From an uncultured Rheinheimera sp. (GTDB taxonomy: Bacteria > Pseudomonadota > Gammaproteobacteria > Enterobacterales > Alteromonadaceae), in the NCBI GenBank assembly GCA_943913835.1, contig CALTZU010000005.1, forward strand, positions 1-60,754: a DNA stretch of 60,754 nucleotides. The letters run 5' to 3'. Below are positions 45,574 through 54,943 of the stretch, one piece after another. The notes under the pieces were generated by a model. That model was not told the DNA's origin and made no database searches. It was given only the letters and a program-made list of their open reading frames with translations. The translations under genes were made by a program, and so were the position numbers. Position 1 is the first letter of the stretch, and each line of letters begins with the position of its first letter.

Positions 45574-46509
45574 CTACTCTTCCGCCAATAGCGAAAACAA
45601 CTCAGTCCTGTTGCGGCCATTACGTTTCGCCATATAAAGTGCAGAATCAGCCTGCAAATACAGCTCCTCAAAGTTACTTTCACCGTGAGTTAAAGCAATG
45701 CCTATTGAAGTAGTAACGCATAACTCAGTGCTGCCGGCTTTAATGGGATAATCAGCCAGGATCACTCTGACCCGCTCAGCCACATGTAAAGCTGTGGCTG
45801 GATCGGTTTCCGATAAAAACACGGCAAACTCCTCTCCGCCGATACGGCCAAATATATCGTATTCACGCAGTGCTTTTTTTATACGGTTCGCAGTGGCTTT
45901 GAGCACCTCATCACCAGCCTGATGGCCATAGGTATCATTCACGGATTTAAAAAAATCCAAATCCAGCAACAATAGCGCAGCAGGCTGCTCTGAACGCTGA
46001 CAGCGCGCCAGCTCAGCTTCGACAGAATCGACAAAACAGCGGCGATTCGCCACTTTAGTCAGCTCATCGGTCAGAGCTAATTCACTCAAGCTTTCAACTT
46101 TGCTATACAGCTGATGTTCCAGCACTTTCTGTTTGGTAATTTCTTTGGCCTGGATCAGCATTTCGCCGGAAGGAAGAATTTGTTCGGACATCAAAAACCA
46201 ACGGCCATCGGTTAAGTCCACTTCAAATAACCGAAATGGATTTTGCCGTCTTTTTTGTTTAGCTAAAGCCAGCCAGTCTTCAATATTATCAGCCGCAAAC
46301 CGTACGCCTTTACCTTCGCGAAACGACAGCCGCATCAAATTATCAAAGGAGATCCCTACTATGTTGCGCTGATCCTGATAAAAAATACCAGCAAAAGCCT
46401 GATTACAACCAAGCATCTCATCATCGGCACTTAAAATAGCGTAACCATCGTTACAGACTTCTATAAATTCCAGTAGTTTTTGCTGAAACATCTGCTGAGA
46501 GAATGGCAT
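45574..46509 (-). CDS. PAS-GGDEF diguanylate cyclase
   Basis: 311 residues without membrane segments. A PAS sensor domain (about 10-125, with NDGYAILSADDEMLGCNQAF) leads through a short coiled link into a GGDEF domain (about 140-305) starting ALTDELTKVANRRCFVDSVE. The active-site loop reads RIGGEEFAVFLSE, an intact GGEEF form, so cyclic di-GMP synthesis is expected. No RxxD inhibitory site is obvious five residues upstream of the loop. It lies between a TonB receptor and a TetR gene, both with terminators, and is transcribed alone. The signal sensed by the PAS domain is unknown. Confidence 0.9.
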   Translation of the reverse strand: MPFSQQMFQQKLLEFIEVCNDGYAILSADDEMLGCNQAFAGIFYQDQRNIVGISFDNLMRLSFREGKGVRFAADNIEDWLALAKQKRRQNPFRLFEVDLTDGRWFLMSEQILPSGEMLIQAKEITKQKVLEHQLYSKVESLSELALTDELTKVANRRCFVDSVEAELARCQRSEQPAALLLLDLDFFKSVNDTYGHQAGDEVLKATANRIKKALREYDIFGRIGGEEFAVFLSETDPATALHVAERVRVILADYPIKAGSTELCVTTSIGIALTHGESNFEELYLQADSALYMAKRNGRNRTELFSLLAEE

Positions 46510-46607
46510 AACAACCTCTGCCGCAATACCTGTGTTTAAACACTAGCAGAGGGAATTAAGAGTGCCAGAGAAGATTGTAAAACTTAAATCTGATCAGAGG
46601 TTTAAAT

Positions 46608-46636
46608 AAAAAAGGGACTAGCGATAGTCCCTTTTT
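46608..46636 (-). terminator. Bidirectional terminator after the TetR gene
   Basis: GGGACTA and TAGTCCC pair around GCGA, flanked by A-runs on the left and T-runs on the right, so both strands show a stem plus T-tract. On the minus strand it ends the TetR message. Confidence 0.9.
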
Positions 46637-46651
46637 ACCGAAGAAAAGCAA

Positions 46652-47281
46652 TCAAAGCTCAGGGCGCTTGCCGGGCCAGGCGCTCAATACAGTTTCAGCC
46701 ACCTGTTTTAACTCAGCGCAATTAGCACCACTGGTCGCCTGCACTGCCATACCCTGCATAACTGCAAGTATATATCGCGCCAAAGCTGCGGGGTCGGACT
46801 GTTCCGGTAAATCTCCTTCTGCTTTGGCCTGCTCCAGACGAGCGCATAAAGCAACCTCTCCGGCACGGCGTTTCGCAATCAGAGCTTCTTTGACAAAAGT
46901 GGCTGATTCACTACAGGCAAGAGCCCCCTGCACTATGACACAGCCAGGTGGATTCTCCGGATCGGCATTACTGCTCGCCGCCCCACAGAGCATGTGTTTT
47001 ATCACTTCGTACGAGCTTTCTTTTTCCAAAGCAGGATAAAAAAACGCACAGGGGCGATTCTCATACAGTTCGATAGTTTTCAAAAACAGCTGTTCTTTAT
47101 TACCAAAGGCCGCATACAAGCTAGGCTTGTTAATACCCATGGCTTCACATAAATCGGGCAAGGATGCGCCTTCATAACCTTTACGCCAGAACACTTCCAG
47201 CGCTTTTTGTAAGGCCTTTTCCATGTCAAAAGCGCGCGGGCGTCCCACTGTTGGCGCTGCTGTAACCGCTGATGCTGACAT
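46652..47281 (-). CDS. TetR family repressor of the adjacent RND efflux operon
   Basis: 209 residues. The helix-turn-helix (about 20-65) reads ALQKALEVFWRKGYEGASLPDLCEAMGINKPSLYAAFGNKEQLF, a typical TetR pattern, with a variable ligand-binding C-terminal part (about 80-209) that holds four or five cysteines. GGAG precedes the ATG. It is divergent from the mexE-like gene, and three palindromes of the TACCG type lie between, so it most likely represses the pump and itself. The inducer is unknown. Cysteine-rich TetR proteins of the NemR type respond to electrophiles, which is possible but unproved here. Confidence 0.88.
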   Translation of the reverse strand: MSASAVTAAPTVGRPRAFDMEKALQKALEVFWRKGYEGASLPDLCEAMGINKPSLYAAFGNKEQLFLKTIELYENRPCAFFYPALEKESSYEVIKHMLCGAASSNADPENPPGCVIVQGALACSESATFVKEALIAKRRAGEVALCARLEQAKAEGDLPEQSDPAALARYILAVMQGMAVQATSGANCAELKQVAETVLSAWPGKRPEL

Positions 47282-47351
47282 TTCAGACTCCGGATTAAAA
47301 AGGATGTACTAGCTTAAACTGCTTGGCAGCACATGTCCAGAAAGGAATATT

Positions 47352-47363
47352 TACCAATCGGTA
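47352..47363. promoter_or_regulatory. TetR operator-like palindrome 1
   Basis: TACCAATCGGTA matches the palindrome TACCG-N2-CGGTA with one mismatch. It overlaps a possible -35 (TTACCA) of a rightward promoter with TATAAT 17 bases later (47374-47379). Confidence 0.6.
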
Positions 47364-47599
47364 CATTAATCTGTATAATAGCAACTTATCTTGACAGACC
47401 AGTTACCTACCTAAGCTCAGACACTAAAACAGCAAAATAGTTTTAGGCAATTCGGGGCGGTTTTTAGATATTCAGCAAAATCAAGTCCCACCTTATGCTG
47501 TATTCAGGTTGGCCCCCTGCAGCAGTCCCTTCTGCCAACCCGGCAAACTGAGGCTTATAACCAAAATGTTTCAGCTGAATGGAAAGACTCTAAATTATT

Positions 47600-47611
47600 T
47601 ACCGTTCGGTA
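47600..47611. promoter_or_regulatory. TetR operator-like palindrome 2
   Basis: TACCGTTCGGTA is a perfect palindrome. It lies 11 bases upstream of TTGACT (47623-47628), the -35 of a promoter whose -10 is TATATT (47645-47650, spacer 16). Confidence 0.7.
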
Positions 47612-47650
47612 CAAAATAATGATTGACTCTAACCTGAACTTCTATATATT

Positions 47651-47662
47651 TACCGACCAGTA
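47651..47662. promoter_or_regulatory. TetR operator-like palindrome 3
   Basis: TACCGACCAGTA directly follows the -10 TATATT at 47645-47650, where a bound repressor would block transcription start. It lies 51 bases from palindrome 2, so the two sites flank the promoter of the efflux operon. Confidence 0.65.
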
Positions 47663-47744
47663 CAAAACTAACAGATGAAACTAGTTTGTACAACAAAAGT
47701 TGAAACCAAATTTTTTATTGATCGAACTGAACGAGGAAAATGTC

Positions 47745-49004
47745 ATGAGCAGCAACAGCACTATTCGTACCTTTGTATTGGGAAGCATCGCCGCCTTAGT
47801 GTTATCCGCTTGTGGCACTCCGGAAGGCGCAGCTCCGGGTGCTATGGCAGCACCGGAAATTAATGTAGCCACAGTAGTACATGAAAAAATTACCGAATGG
47901 GACGAATTTACCGGCCGTCTGCAGGCTCCGGAAACCGTCACCTTAGTACCTCGTGTGTCTGGCTACATAGAGCAGGTATTTTTCACTGAAGGCGCTTTAG
48001 TCAAACAAGGCGACTTATTGTTTCAGATTGACGCACGCCCTTTTGCTGCTGAAGTAGCACGTTTAAGAGCAGAGCTGACCAATGCTGAAACAGCGCAGAA
48101 GCTGGCTGATAACGATTACCGTCGTGCTGCAGAGCTGAAAAAACAAAAGGCTATCTCTGAAGAAGTGGTAGACACCCGTTTAAGTCGTAAACTGCAGTCA
48201 GCCGCTACTGTGGCTTCTGTAAAAGCCGCTTTACAACGAGCTGAACTGGATTTGTCGTTCACTCAGGTTAAAGCCCCTATTTCAGGCCGGGTATCTTACG
48301 CTCAAATCACTGCAGGTAACTTTGTTCAGGCCGGTAGCAGCCAACTGACCACCCTGGTCAGTACCAGCAAAATGTATGCTTACTTTGATGCTGATGAACA
48401 AACCTACCTGAAGTATGTGCAACTGGCTGCAGCAGGCAACAGAGCGGAACAACGCACAGCCCACAATACTGTATATATGGCACTGGCAGGCGACAGCGAC
48501 TTTGGTTATGTCGGCAGCATCGACTTTATCGACAACAGCATCAATGCCCAAACTGGCACTATCCGTGCCCGCGCTACTTTTGAAAACGTCGATAATAAAC
48601 TAATCCCTGGTTTATTCGCCCGCTTAAAGCTGGTTGGCAGCAGTGCTTATCAGGGCATTCTGATCGACGATAAAGCTATAGGCACAGATTTAAATAACAA
48701 GTTTGTGCTGGTGGTCAATAACGAAAATCAGCTGGAGTACCGCCCTGTCACTTTAGGCGAAAAGGTCAACGGTCTGCGCATTATCAGCAAAGGTTTAACA
48801 GCCAATGACCGCATTGTAGTAAACGGTCTGCAACGTGTACGTCCATCCATGACTATCCAGCCGAAACTGGTTGAGATGGCGACCAGTCAACAATTAACCA
48901 GCTTAAAAGCGGAACAACAGCAGTTGGAAGCAGACAGCAAGCAAGAGCTTACTGCGGCTGCAGAACAAGCAGCTTCTGTGCAAGCAGCAGCTAATCAGGG
49001 TTAA
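47745..49004 (+). CDS. RND efflux periplasmic adaptor (MexE-type)
   Basis: 419 residues from the ATG at 47745, behind GAGGAAA. A lipoprotein signal ending LSAC puts the modified cysteine near residue 23. The adaptor plan follows: EFTGRLQAPETVTLVPRVSGYIEQVFFTEGALVKQGDLLFQID (barrel-sandwich/lipoyl half), a coiled hairpin near 100-165, KAPISGRVSYAQITAGNFVQAGS, a beta-barrel domain and a glutamine-rich C-terminal tail. It links the inner-membrane pump to the outer-membrane channel. First gene of a three-gene operon; the pump gene starts 9 bases after it. Resembles MexE more than MexA in the EWDEFTGR start. Confidence 0.93.
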   Translation: MSSNSTIRTFVLGSIAALVLSACGTPEGAAPGAMAAPEINVATVVHEKITEWDEFTGRLQAPETVTLVPRVSGYIEQVFFTEGALVKQGDLLFQIDARPFAAEVARLRAELTNAETAQKLADNDYRRAAELKKQKAISEEVVDTRLSRKLQSAATVASVKAALQRAELDLSFTQVKAPISGRVSYAQITAGNFVQAGSSQLTTLVSTSKMYAYFDADEQTYLKYVQLAAAGNRAEQRTAHNTVYMALAGDSDFGYVGSIDFIDNSINAQTGTIRARATFENVDNKLIPGLFARLKLVGSSAYQGILIDDKAIGTDLNNKFVLVVNNENQLEYRPVTLGEKVNGLRIISKGLTANDRIVVNGLQRVRPSMTIQPKLVEMATSQQLTSLKAEQQQLEADSKQELTAAAEQAASVQAAANQG

Positions 49005-49013
49005 GGAACGGAT

Positions 49014-52000
49014 ATGTTATCGCAATTTTTTATCAAAAGACCTATTTTTGCCGCCGTATTGTCGCTGCTGATTTTTATCGGCGGCGCCATTGCAGTGTGG
49101 CAACTGCCCATCACTGAATACCCAGAAGTGGTACCGCCTACAGTAGTTGTGACGGCTAACTATCCGGGTGCAAACCCTAAAGTCATAGCAGACACTGTAG
49201 CCTCGCCTTTAGAGCAGGAAATTAACGGTGTGGAGAACATGTTGTACATGTCCTCCCAAGCCACATCAGATGGCCGTATGACCTTAACTATCACTTTTGC
49301 CATTGGTACTGACGTTGACCGTGCGCAAACCCAGGTACAAAGCCGGGTTGATCGCGCTAAACCTCGTCTGCCGCAGGAAGTGCAACGTTTAGGCGTAGTG
49401 ACGGAAAAATCCTCGCCAGACTTAACCATGGTGGTGCATTTAACTTCACCGGATGACAGATACGATATGTTGTATTTGTCAAACTACGCGGCGCTGAACG
49501 TGAAAGACGAACTGGCCCGTATTGAAGGTGTAGGTGCGGTGCGTTTATTTGGTGCCAGCGAATACAGCTTACGTATCTGGTTGGATCCGAATAAAGTCTC
49601 AGCTGTTGGTTTATCGCCAGCCCAGGTAGTAGCTGCTATCCGTGAACAAAACCAGCAAGCTGCCGCAGGCTCTCTCGGCGCTCAGCCTGCCGGTGACAGC
49701 GATTTCCAGATCCTGATCAATGTTAAAGGTCGTTTAACCACAGAACAGGAATTTGCTGACATCATAGTCAAAGTAGGTGAAGACGGCGAAGTAACTCGTG
49801 TCCGTGATATTGGCCGTGTCGAATTAGGCGCTCAATCTTACGCGTTGCGTTCATTGCTGAACAATAAAGATGCTGTGGCTATCCCTATTTTCCAGGCTTC
49901 TGGTTCCAACGCTATTCAGATTTCTGATGATGTGCGCGCTACTATGGCGGAACTATCTAAAGGTTTCCCCGAAGGTTTAACCTACGATATCGTCTACGAC
50001 CCGACCGTTTTCGTTCGCGGTTCTATTGAAGCTGTAGTCAAAACCTTGCTGGAAGCCATATTGCTGGTAGTACTGGTGGTGGTGCTATTCCTGCAAACCT
50101 GGCGTGCTTCTATCATTCCTCTGGTAGCAGTGCCTGTGTCACTGGTTGGTACCTTTGCTTTTATGCATATGCTGGGCTTCTCGCTGAATGCTTTATCCTT
50201 ATTTGGCCTGGTATTGGCCATAGGTATAGTAGTAGATGACGCCATAGTAGTAGTGGAGAACGTCGAGCGGAATATAGCTGATGGTTTATCTCCGATGGCC
50301 GCTACACAAAAAGCTATGAAAGAAGTGACGGGCCCTATAGTTGCCACTACTTTAGTGTTGGCTGCAGTCTTTATTCCTACCGCTTTTATGTCAGGGTTAA
50401 CAGGTCAGTTTTATAAGCAATTTGCCTTAACTATCACTATTTCTACCTTTATCTCGGCGCTGAACTCTTTAACCTTAAGCCCTGCTTTATCGGCACTGTT
50501 GTTAAAACCTCATGGAGCTCAACCTGATACTTTAACCCGTGCACTGAACAAGGCATTTGGCAGTTGGTTGTTTAACCCCTTTAACCGTCTGTTTAGCAAA
50601 GCCTCTAAAGGTTATGGCCTGATGGTGCGTAAAGTCATTCGTTTTGGTGGCATTATCGGCATTCTTTATATTGGCTTAGTGGGCTTAACTGCAGTGCAGT
50701 TCCAGCAAACCCCAACAGGTTATGTACCTGGCCAGGATAAGCAGTACTTAGTGGCTTTTGCTCAGTTACCGGACGCTTCTTCTTTAGACCGTACCGAAGC
50801 TGTGATTAAAGAAATGTCCCGCATTGCGGCAGAGCATCCGGGTGTGGCGAACTCTATCTCCTTCCCTGGCCTGTCGATCAACGGTTTTACCAACAGCCCC
50901 AGCGCAGGCATAGTCTTTGTGGGTCTGGATGATTTCGATAAAAGAACTTCACCAGAGTTATCAGGCAATGCTATTGCAGCCGCTTTAAACCAGAAGTTTG
51001 CCGGTATTCAGGACGCTTTTATCGCCATATTCCCACCGCCACCAGTACAAGGTTTAGGTACTATAGGTGGTTTCCGTCTGCAAATTCAGGACAGAGCAAA
51101 CTTAGGTTATGAAGAACTGGCCGCTGTCACTATGCAGGTGATGCAAAAAGCCTGGGCAACCCCAGAACTGGCCGGTGTGTTCTCCAGCTATCAGGTGAAC
51201 GTACCTCAGCTGGATTTAGAGGTGGACCGTACCAAAGCCAAACAACAAGGCGTGAATCTGGATGAAATATTCCAGACGCTGCAGGTTTATATGGGCTCGG
51301 CTTATGTCAACGACTTCAACCAGTTTGGCCGGACCTACCAGGTCAATGTGCAGGCAGATCAACAATTCCGTCAGGACCCTGAACAAATCCGCCAGTTGAA
51401 AGTACGTAATAACGCCGGTGAAATGATCCCACTGGGTTCCTTCATTAATGTAAAACATTCAGCTGGCCCAGACCGCGTCATGCACTACAACGGTTATACC
51501 ACAGCTGAAATTAACGGTGGCCCGGCTGCTGGTTACAGCACAGGTGAAGCGCAAGCTGCTATTGAAAAGATTCTGGCTGAAACCTTACCGCAAGGCATGA
51601 CCTACGAATGGACAGAACTGACTTATCAGCAAATCCTGGCCGGCAATGCGGAGTTATTCATATTCCCGCTGGTGATACTGCTGGTGTTTATGGTGTTGGC
51701 AGCTCAGTACGAGAGCTTAACTTTACCGCTGGCCATTATCCTGATTGTGCCTATGACCTTGTTATCAGCCATGACAGGTGTCTGGATCTACGGTGGTGAT
51801 AACAACATCTTCACTCAGATAGGCTTGATAGTGCTGGTGGGGCTGGCAACCAAAAACGCCATCTTAATAGTCGAATTTGCCAAAGAGTTGCAGGACCATG
51901 GCATGAAAACTATGGATGCCATTCTGGAAGCGGCCCGCTTACGTCTTCGTCCGATTTTAATGACCTCCATCGCCTTTATTATGGGTGTGGTGCCTATGGT

Positions 52001-52187
52001 GCTCTCCACCGGCGCTGGAGCAGAAATGCGTCAGGCCATGGGTGTAGCTGTATTCGCCGGTATGATTGGCGTCACAGTATTCGGCCTAATCTTAACACCA
52101 CTGTTTTACTACGCTCTGGCCAAACGCCGTGATCGCCAATTGGCAAAGGCTCAGGTCACAGACACAGAGGAAACTCATCATGCGTAA
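49014..52187 (+). CDS. RND multidrug efflux pump, inner-membrane subunit (MexF-type)
   Basis: 1057 residues (MexF 1062, AcrB 1049). Twelve membrane segments with two large periplasmic loops. The first segment is FFIKRPIFAAVLSLLIFIGGAIAVWQLPITEYPEV. The proton-relay aspartates lie in VLAIGIVVDDAIVVVENVERN, and the matching lysine in the LVGLATKNAILIVEFAKE region. The pump exports drugs or toxic metabolites from periplasm or inner leaflet by proton exchange; HAE1 family. The outer-membrane factor gene overlaps its end by 8 bases. Substrates are not known. Confidence 0.96.
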   Translation: MLSQFFIKRPIFAAVLSLLIFIGGAIAVWQLPITEYPEVVPPTVVVTANYPGANPKVIADTVASPLEQEINGVENMLYMSSQATSDGRMTLTITFAIGTDVDRAQTQVQSRVDRAKPRLPQEVQRLGVVTEKSSPDLTMVVHLTSPDDRYDMLYLSNYAALNVKDELARIEGVGAVRLFGASEYSLRIWLDPNKVSAVGLSPAQVVAAIREQNQQAAAGSLGAQPAGDSDFQILINVKGRLTTEQEFADIIVKVGEDGEVTRVRDIGRVELGAQSYALRSLLNNKDAVAIPIFQASGSNAIQISDDVRATMAELSKGFPEGLTYDIVYDPTVFVRGSIEAVVKTLLEAILLVVLVVVLFLQTWRASIIPLVAVPVSLVGTFAFMHMLGFSLNALSLFGLVLAIGIVVDDAIVVVENVERNIADGLSPMAATQKAMKEVTGPIVATTLVLAAVFIPTAFMSGLTGQFYKQFALTITISTFISALNSLTLSPALSALLLKPHGAQPDTLTRALNKAFGSWLFNPFNRLFSKASKGYGLMVRKVIRFGGIIGILYIGLVGLTAVQFQQTPTGYVPGQDKQYLVAFAQLPDASSLDRTEAVIKEMSRIAAEHPGVANSISFPGLSINGFTNSPSAGIVFVGLDDFDKRTSPELSGNAIAAALNQKFAGIQDAFIAIFPPPPVQGLGTIGGFRLQIQDRANLGYEELAAVTMQVMQKAWATPELAGVFSSYQVNVPQLDLEVDRTKAKQQGVNLDEIFQTLQVYMGSAYVNDFNQFGRTYQVNVQADQQFRQDPEQIRQLKVRNNAGEMIPLGSFINVKHSAGPDRVMHYNGYTTAEINGGPAAGYSTGEAQAAIEKILAETLPQGMTYEWTELTYQQILAGNAELFIFPLVILLVFMVLAAQYESLTLPLAIILIVPMTLLSAMTGVWIYGGDNNIFTQIGLIVLVGLATKNAILIVEFAKELQDHGMKTMDAILEAARLRLRPILMTSIAFIMGVVPMVLSTGAGAEMRQAMGVAVFAGMIGVTVFGLILTPLFYYALAKRRDRQLAKAQVTDTEETHHA

Positions 52188-53604
52188 AACTCTTCGCTTA
52201 ACAGCCATCAGTGTGGCTCTGGCATCCTTGTTATTTGGTTGTGCTTCGGTAGGACCAAGCTATGCGGCGCCTGTAGCTGCCAATCAGCTGCAACTGCCGG
52301 TTGAATACAGAGCTGCAGATAAAGCTCAGGACTGGTGGCAGCAGTTTAATGATCCAGTGTTAAACCAGTTAATAGAAAAGGCTTTGCTGAATAACCAGAC
52401 CTTGGCTGCAGCACAAGCCAACGTAACACGGGCTTATGCCATTTTTGAAGACAGCGACAATGATAATCTGCCTCGTATGGATATCACAGCCAGTCAGCAA
52501 AACAATCAGGTGCCGGACAGTGCAGCACAAAATGCAGGTCAAATTCAGCGTCAGGCCAGCGCGGGCGGCAGCTTAAGCTGGGATTTGGATTTATTTGGCA
52601 AATTGCGCCGCGCCTCAGAAGCAGCTAATGCCAGAGCACAAGGTGCTGAACTGGCATGGCAGGAGGCCAAAGTGCAATTGTTAGCTCAGGTCGCCGCCAG
52701 CTATGGTGATTACAGAGGGGCTGAACTGCGTTTGTCTGTAGCTGAACAAAATCTGGGGAATTTACGTCGTACCAAACAAATTATTCTGGCGCGCCGTGAT
52801 GCCGGAGTGGCCTCCGATCTGGAAATCAGCCGTATTGATGCGCAAATTTATCAGTTGCAAAGCACTCTGCCACAGTATCAGTTTGCTAAAGCCCAGGCCA
52901 ACGCCACTATAGCGGCTTTAGTAGCTCAGCCTGCAGAGCAGTTTGTCGTAGACACTAAAACAGAAGCTTTGCCAGAACTGAACAAGCCATTGTCTTTTGC
53001 CAATCAGCACAACTACTTAAAGTTCAGAACTGATGTAGCTGTAGCTGAACGCGAACTGGCCGCCAGCACTGCAGATATAGGAGTAGCCACAGCAGAACTA
53101 TACCCGCAAGTCTCTGTCAGTGGATTCTTAGGTTTTATTTCCAGCCCGGGGCTGAGCCTGGGTTCACAGAATGAAGCCTGGAACATAGCACCTAGTCTAC
53201 GCTGGCAAGCTACAGAGCTGAGTTCTATTCAGGCCAGGATCCGTGGTGCTGAAGCAGAGCAGCAAATGGCCTTCGCCCGCTTTCAACAAACTGTATTTGA
53301 TGCGCTGGCACAAATGCAAACTTCGTTGCAAGGCTACAGAACCAGCCGTGAACAGCAGCTTAGTTCTCAGCAACAAGTGGCAGCCACTGAACAGGCGGTG
53401 CAATTAACCCGCGCTCAATACGAGGCTGGCACTATTGAGTTTCTGGACTTACTGGACGCTGAACGGGAGTGGTTAGCCGCCCGCGATCAGCAAGCTGTAT
53501 TGTCCACTCAAAGCTTCCAGCGTTTAGTGGCAATCTACCGCGCCTTTGCCGGTGGAATAGAGCTGGACCAAGGCAGCCAACAACTGGCTTTAGCAAAAGA
53601 CTAA
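52180..53604 (+). CDS. Outer-membrane efflux factor (OprM/OprN-type lipoprotein)
   Basis: 474 residues from the ATG at 52180, overlapping the pump gene by 8 bases; ACAGAGGAAAC precedes it. A lipobox ending LFGC marks a lipidated cysteine near residue 21. Two outer-membrane efflux repeats follow, each with long helices and paired strands (for example ALLNNQTLAAAQANVTRAYAIFEDSDNDNLPRMDITAS and TAELYPQVSVSGFLGFISSPG). It forms the trimeric exit duct for the pump. Last gene of the TetR-controlled operon. Confidence 0.94.
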   Translation: MRKTLRLTAISVALASLLFGCASVGPSYAAPVAANQLQLPVEYRAADKAQDWWQQFNDPVLNQLIEKALLNNQTLAAAQANVTRAYAIFEDSDNDNLPRMDITASQQNNQVPDSAAQNAGQIQRQASAGGSLSWDLDLFGKLRRASEAANARAQGAELAWQEAKVQLLAQVAASYGDYRGAELRLSVAEQNLGNLRRTKQIILARRDAGVASDLEISRIDAQIYQLQSTLPQYQFAKAQANATIAALVAQPAEQFVVDTKTEALPELNKPLSFANQHNYLKFRTDVAVAERELAASTADIGVATAELYPQVSVSGFLGFISSPGLSLGSQNEAWNIAPSLRWQATELSSIQARIRGAEAEQQMAFARFQQTVFDALAQMQTSLQGYRTSREQQLSSQQQVAATEQAVQLTRAQYEAGTIEFLDLLDAEREWLAARDQQAVLSTQSFQRLVAIYRAFAGGIELDQGSQQLALAKD

Positions 53605-53649
53605 GGTACAACAGTCGGAGCATATGCTCTGACATTCAGATTAACCTTT

Positions 53650-53689
53650 GGGCGCCGTTTAGTCCCATTTCCTTACGGCGCCCTTTTTT
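53650..53689 (+). terminator. Intrinsic terminator of the RND operon
   Basis: GGGCGCCGT (53650-53658) and ACGGCGCCC (53675-53683) pair with a 16-base loop, followed by six T. A smaller palindrome GAGCATATGCTC lies between the stop codon and this stem. Confidence 0.9.
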
Positions 53690-53725
53690 GCCCTTGCGAC
53701 AGCTGTCAGTCACCGCACAACTATT

Positions 53726-53741
53726 GATAACTATTCTTATC
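53726..53741. promoter_or_regulatory. Possible Fur box before the PepSY gene
   Basis: GATAACTATTCTTATC resembles the Fur consensus in its GATAA and TTATC ends with an ATT centre and continues into CATTACTATTA. It lies about 50 bases before the GTG start. It matches by eye only about 10 of 16 bases of the ideal site, so iron control is tentative. Confidence 0.45.
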
Positions 53742-53791
53742 CGCATTACTATTAAGCCAATTTTTAGCTTGAGAAAAAGGCTGAGTATCAG

Positions 53792-54943
53792 GTGTTTAAA
53801 CTCAAACAACGCTTTTGGTTTTTAGTACATGGCTGGGTAGGTTTGCCTGTTTGGCTGATTTTTTGTGCTGTATGTTTCACTGGTACTATTGCAGTGTTCA
53901 GCCATGAACTCACTTGGTTAACTAACCCTAATTCCAGAGCAGAAAATCCGCAGAATCTGCCGGTCAGAGCGGCCACTGAATTAATCGCAGCCGTAAAAGC
54001 TGAAGTACCGGATGCAGAAATTGGCAGCGTGATGGTGATGGAACCTTATCTGGTGAACGCCATTATATTCTCCACCGCCAAGGCGCCTTTTGGCATAGCG
54101 TACGTCAATCAGTACACAGGACAGGTGCAGGAACTTAACTATGGCCTGACCTTTATCGGATTCATGCGTTCTCTGCACGGCTGGTTACTGTTCCCGTGGC
54201 AGAGTAGTTACAGCGTAGGTTATTACCTGGTCAGCGGTATGGCCATTCTGATGTTAGTGTCTTTGATCACAGGCCTGGTGATTTATAAAAACTTCTGGAA
54301 AGCTTTTACTCAACCTAAAATCCGATTGCATCAAGGCCGTAAAACCTTGCTAGCCGACTTGCATCGTTTAGCGGGAGTTTGGTCTATTTGGTTTTTAGTG
54401 GTCATGAGTCTGACCGGATTGTGGTATCTGGTGCAGGCTATTTTATGGCACAACGATATTGAGTTTTATCACGAACCCAAGATCCTGACGGCAGCCGAAG
54501 TGCCAGCAGCGGGACAAAAACATACACCACCTTATTCATTAGAAGATGCGTTAGTGATCGCCAAACAGACTCTGCCAGAGCTGCAACCAGCTTATATTAT
54601 GATGCCGGAACATAACCGCGATTTATACCGTATTTCAGGTTCAGGCGACTCGGTATTTTTTGATCAGTATTCCTATACCGTACTGGTTAATCCATGGACT
54701 GGCGCAGTTACAGATGTGCATACACCAGACAAGATGTCAGGTCTTGAAGTGGTCAGCCATATTGCAGATCCACTGCATTACGGCACTTTAGGCGGTATCT
54801 GGACCAAAATTATTTGGTTCCTGTTTGGCTTGTTGTTATCTGGCATGTCAATCACAGGTTTTATGATTTGGGGCAGCCGCACTATCAAGGCGGCCCGCAG
54901 CGAACCCGCAACTTCTTATACAACCTCAGAGGTCAATTCCTGA
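53792..54943 (+). CDS. PepSY-associated membrane protein
   Basis: 383 residues, GTG start. Four membrane segments near 12-35, 140-165, 190-215 and 330-355 alternate with PepSY domains in the periplasm. The histidines in FLVHGWVGLPVWLIF, MRSLHGWLLFPW and LLADLHRLAGVWSIWFLV are typical of the family and may bind haem. Such proteins often accompany TonB receptors and act as putative ferric-siderophore reductases. No receptor is adjacent here. A Fur-like site upstream would fit an iron role. The next gene overlaps its stop (TGATG). Confidence 0.85.
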   Translation: MFKLKQRFWFLVHGWVGLPVWLIFCAVCFTGTIAVFSHELTWLTNPNSRAENPQNLPVRAATELIAAVKAEVPDAEIGSVMVMEPYLVNAIIFSTAKAPFGIAYVNQYTGQVQELNYGLTFIGFMRSLHGWLLFPWQSSYSVGYYLVSGMAILMLVSLITGLVIYKNFWKAFTQPKIRLHQGRKTLLADLHRLAGVWSIWFLVVMSLTGLWYLVQAILWHNDIEFYHEPKILTAAEVPAAGQKHTPPYSLEDALVIAKQTLPELQPAYIMMPEHNRDLYRISGSGDSVFFDQYSYTVLVNPWTGAVTDVHTPDKMSGLEVVSHIADPLHYGTLGGIWTKIIWFLFGLLLSGMSITGFMIWGSRTIKAARSEPATSYTTSEVNS

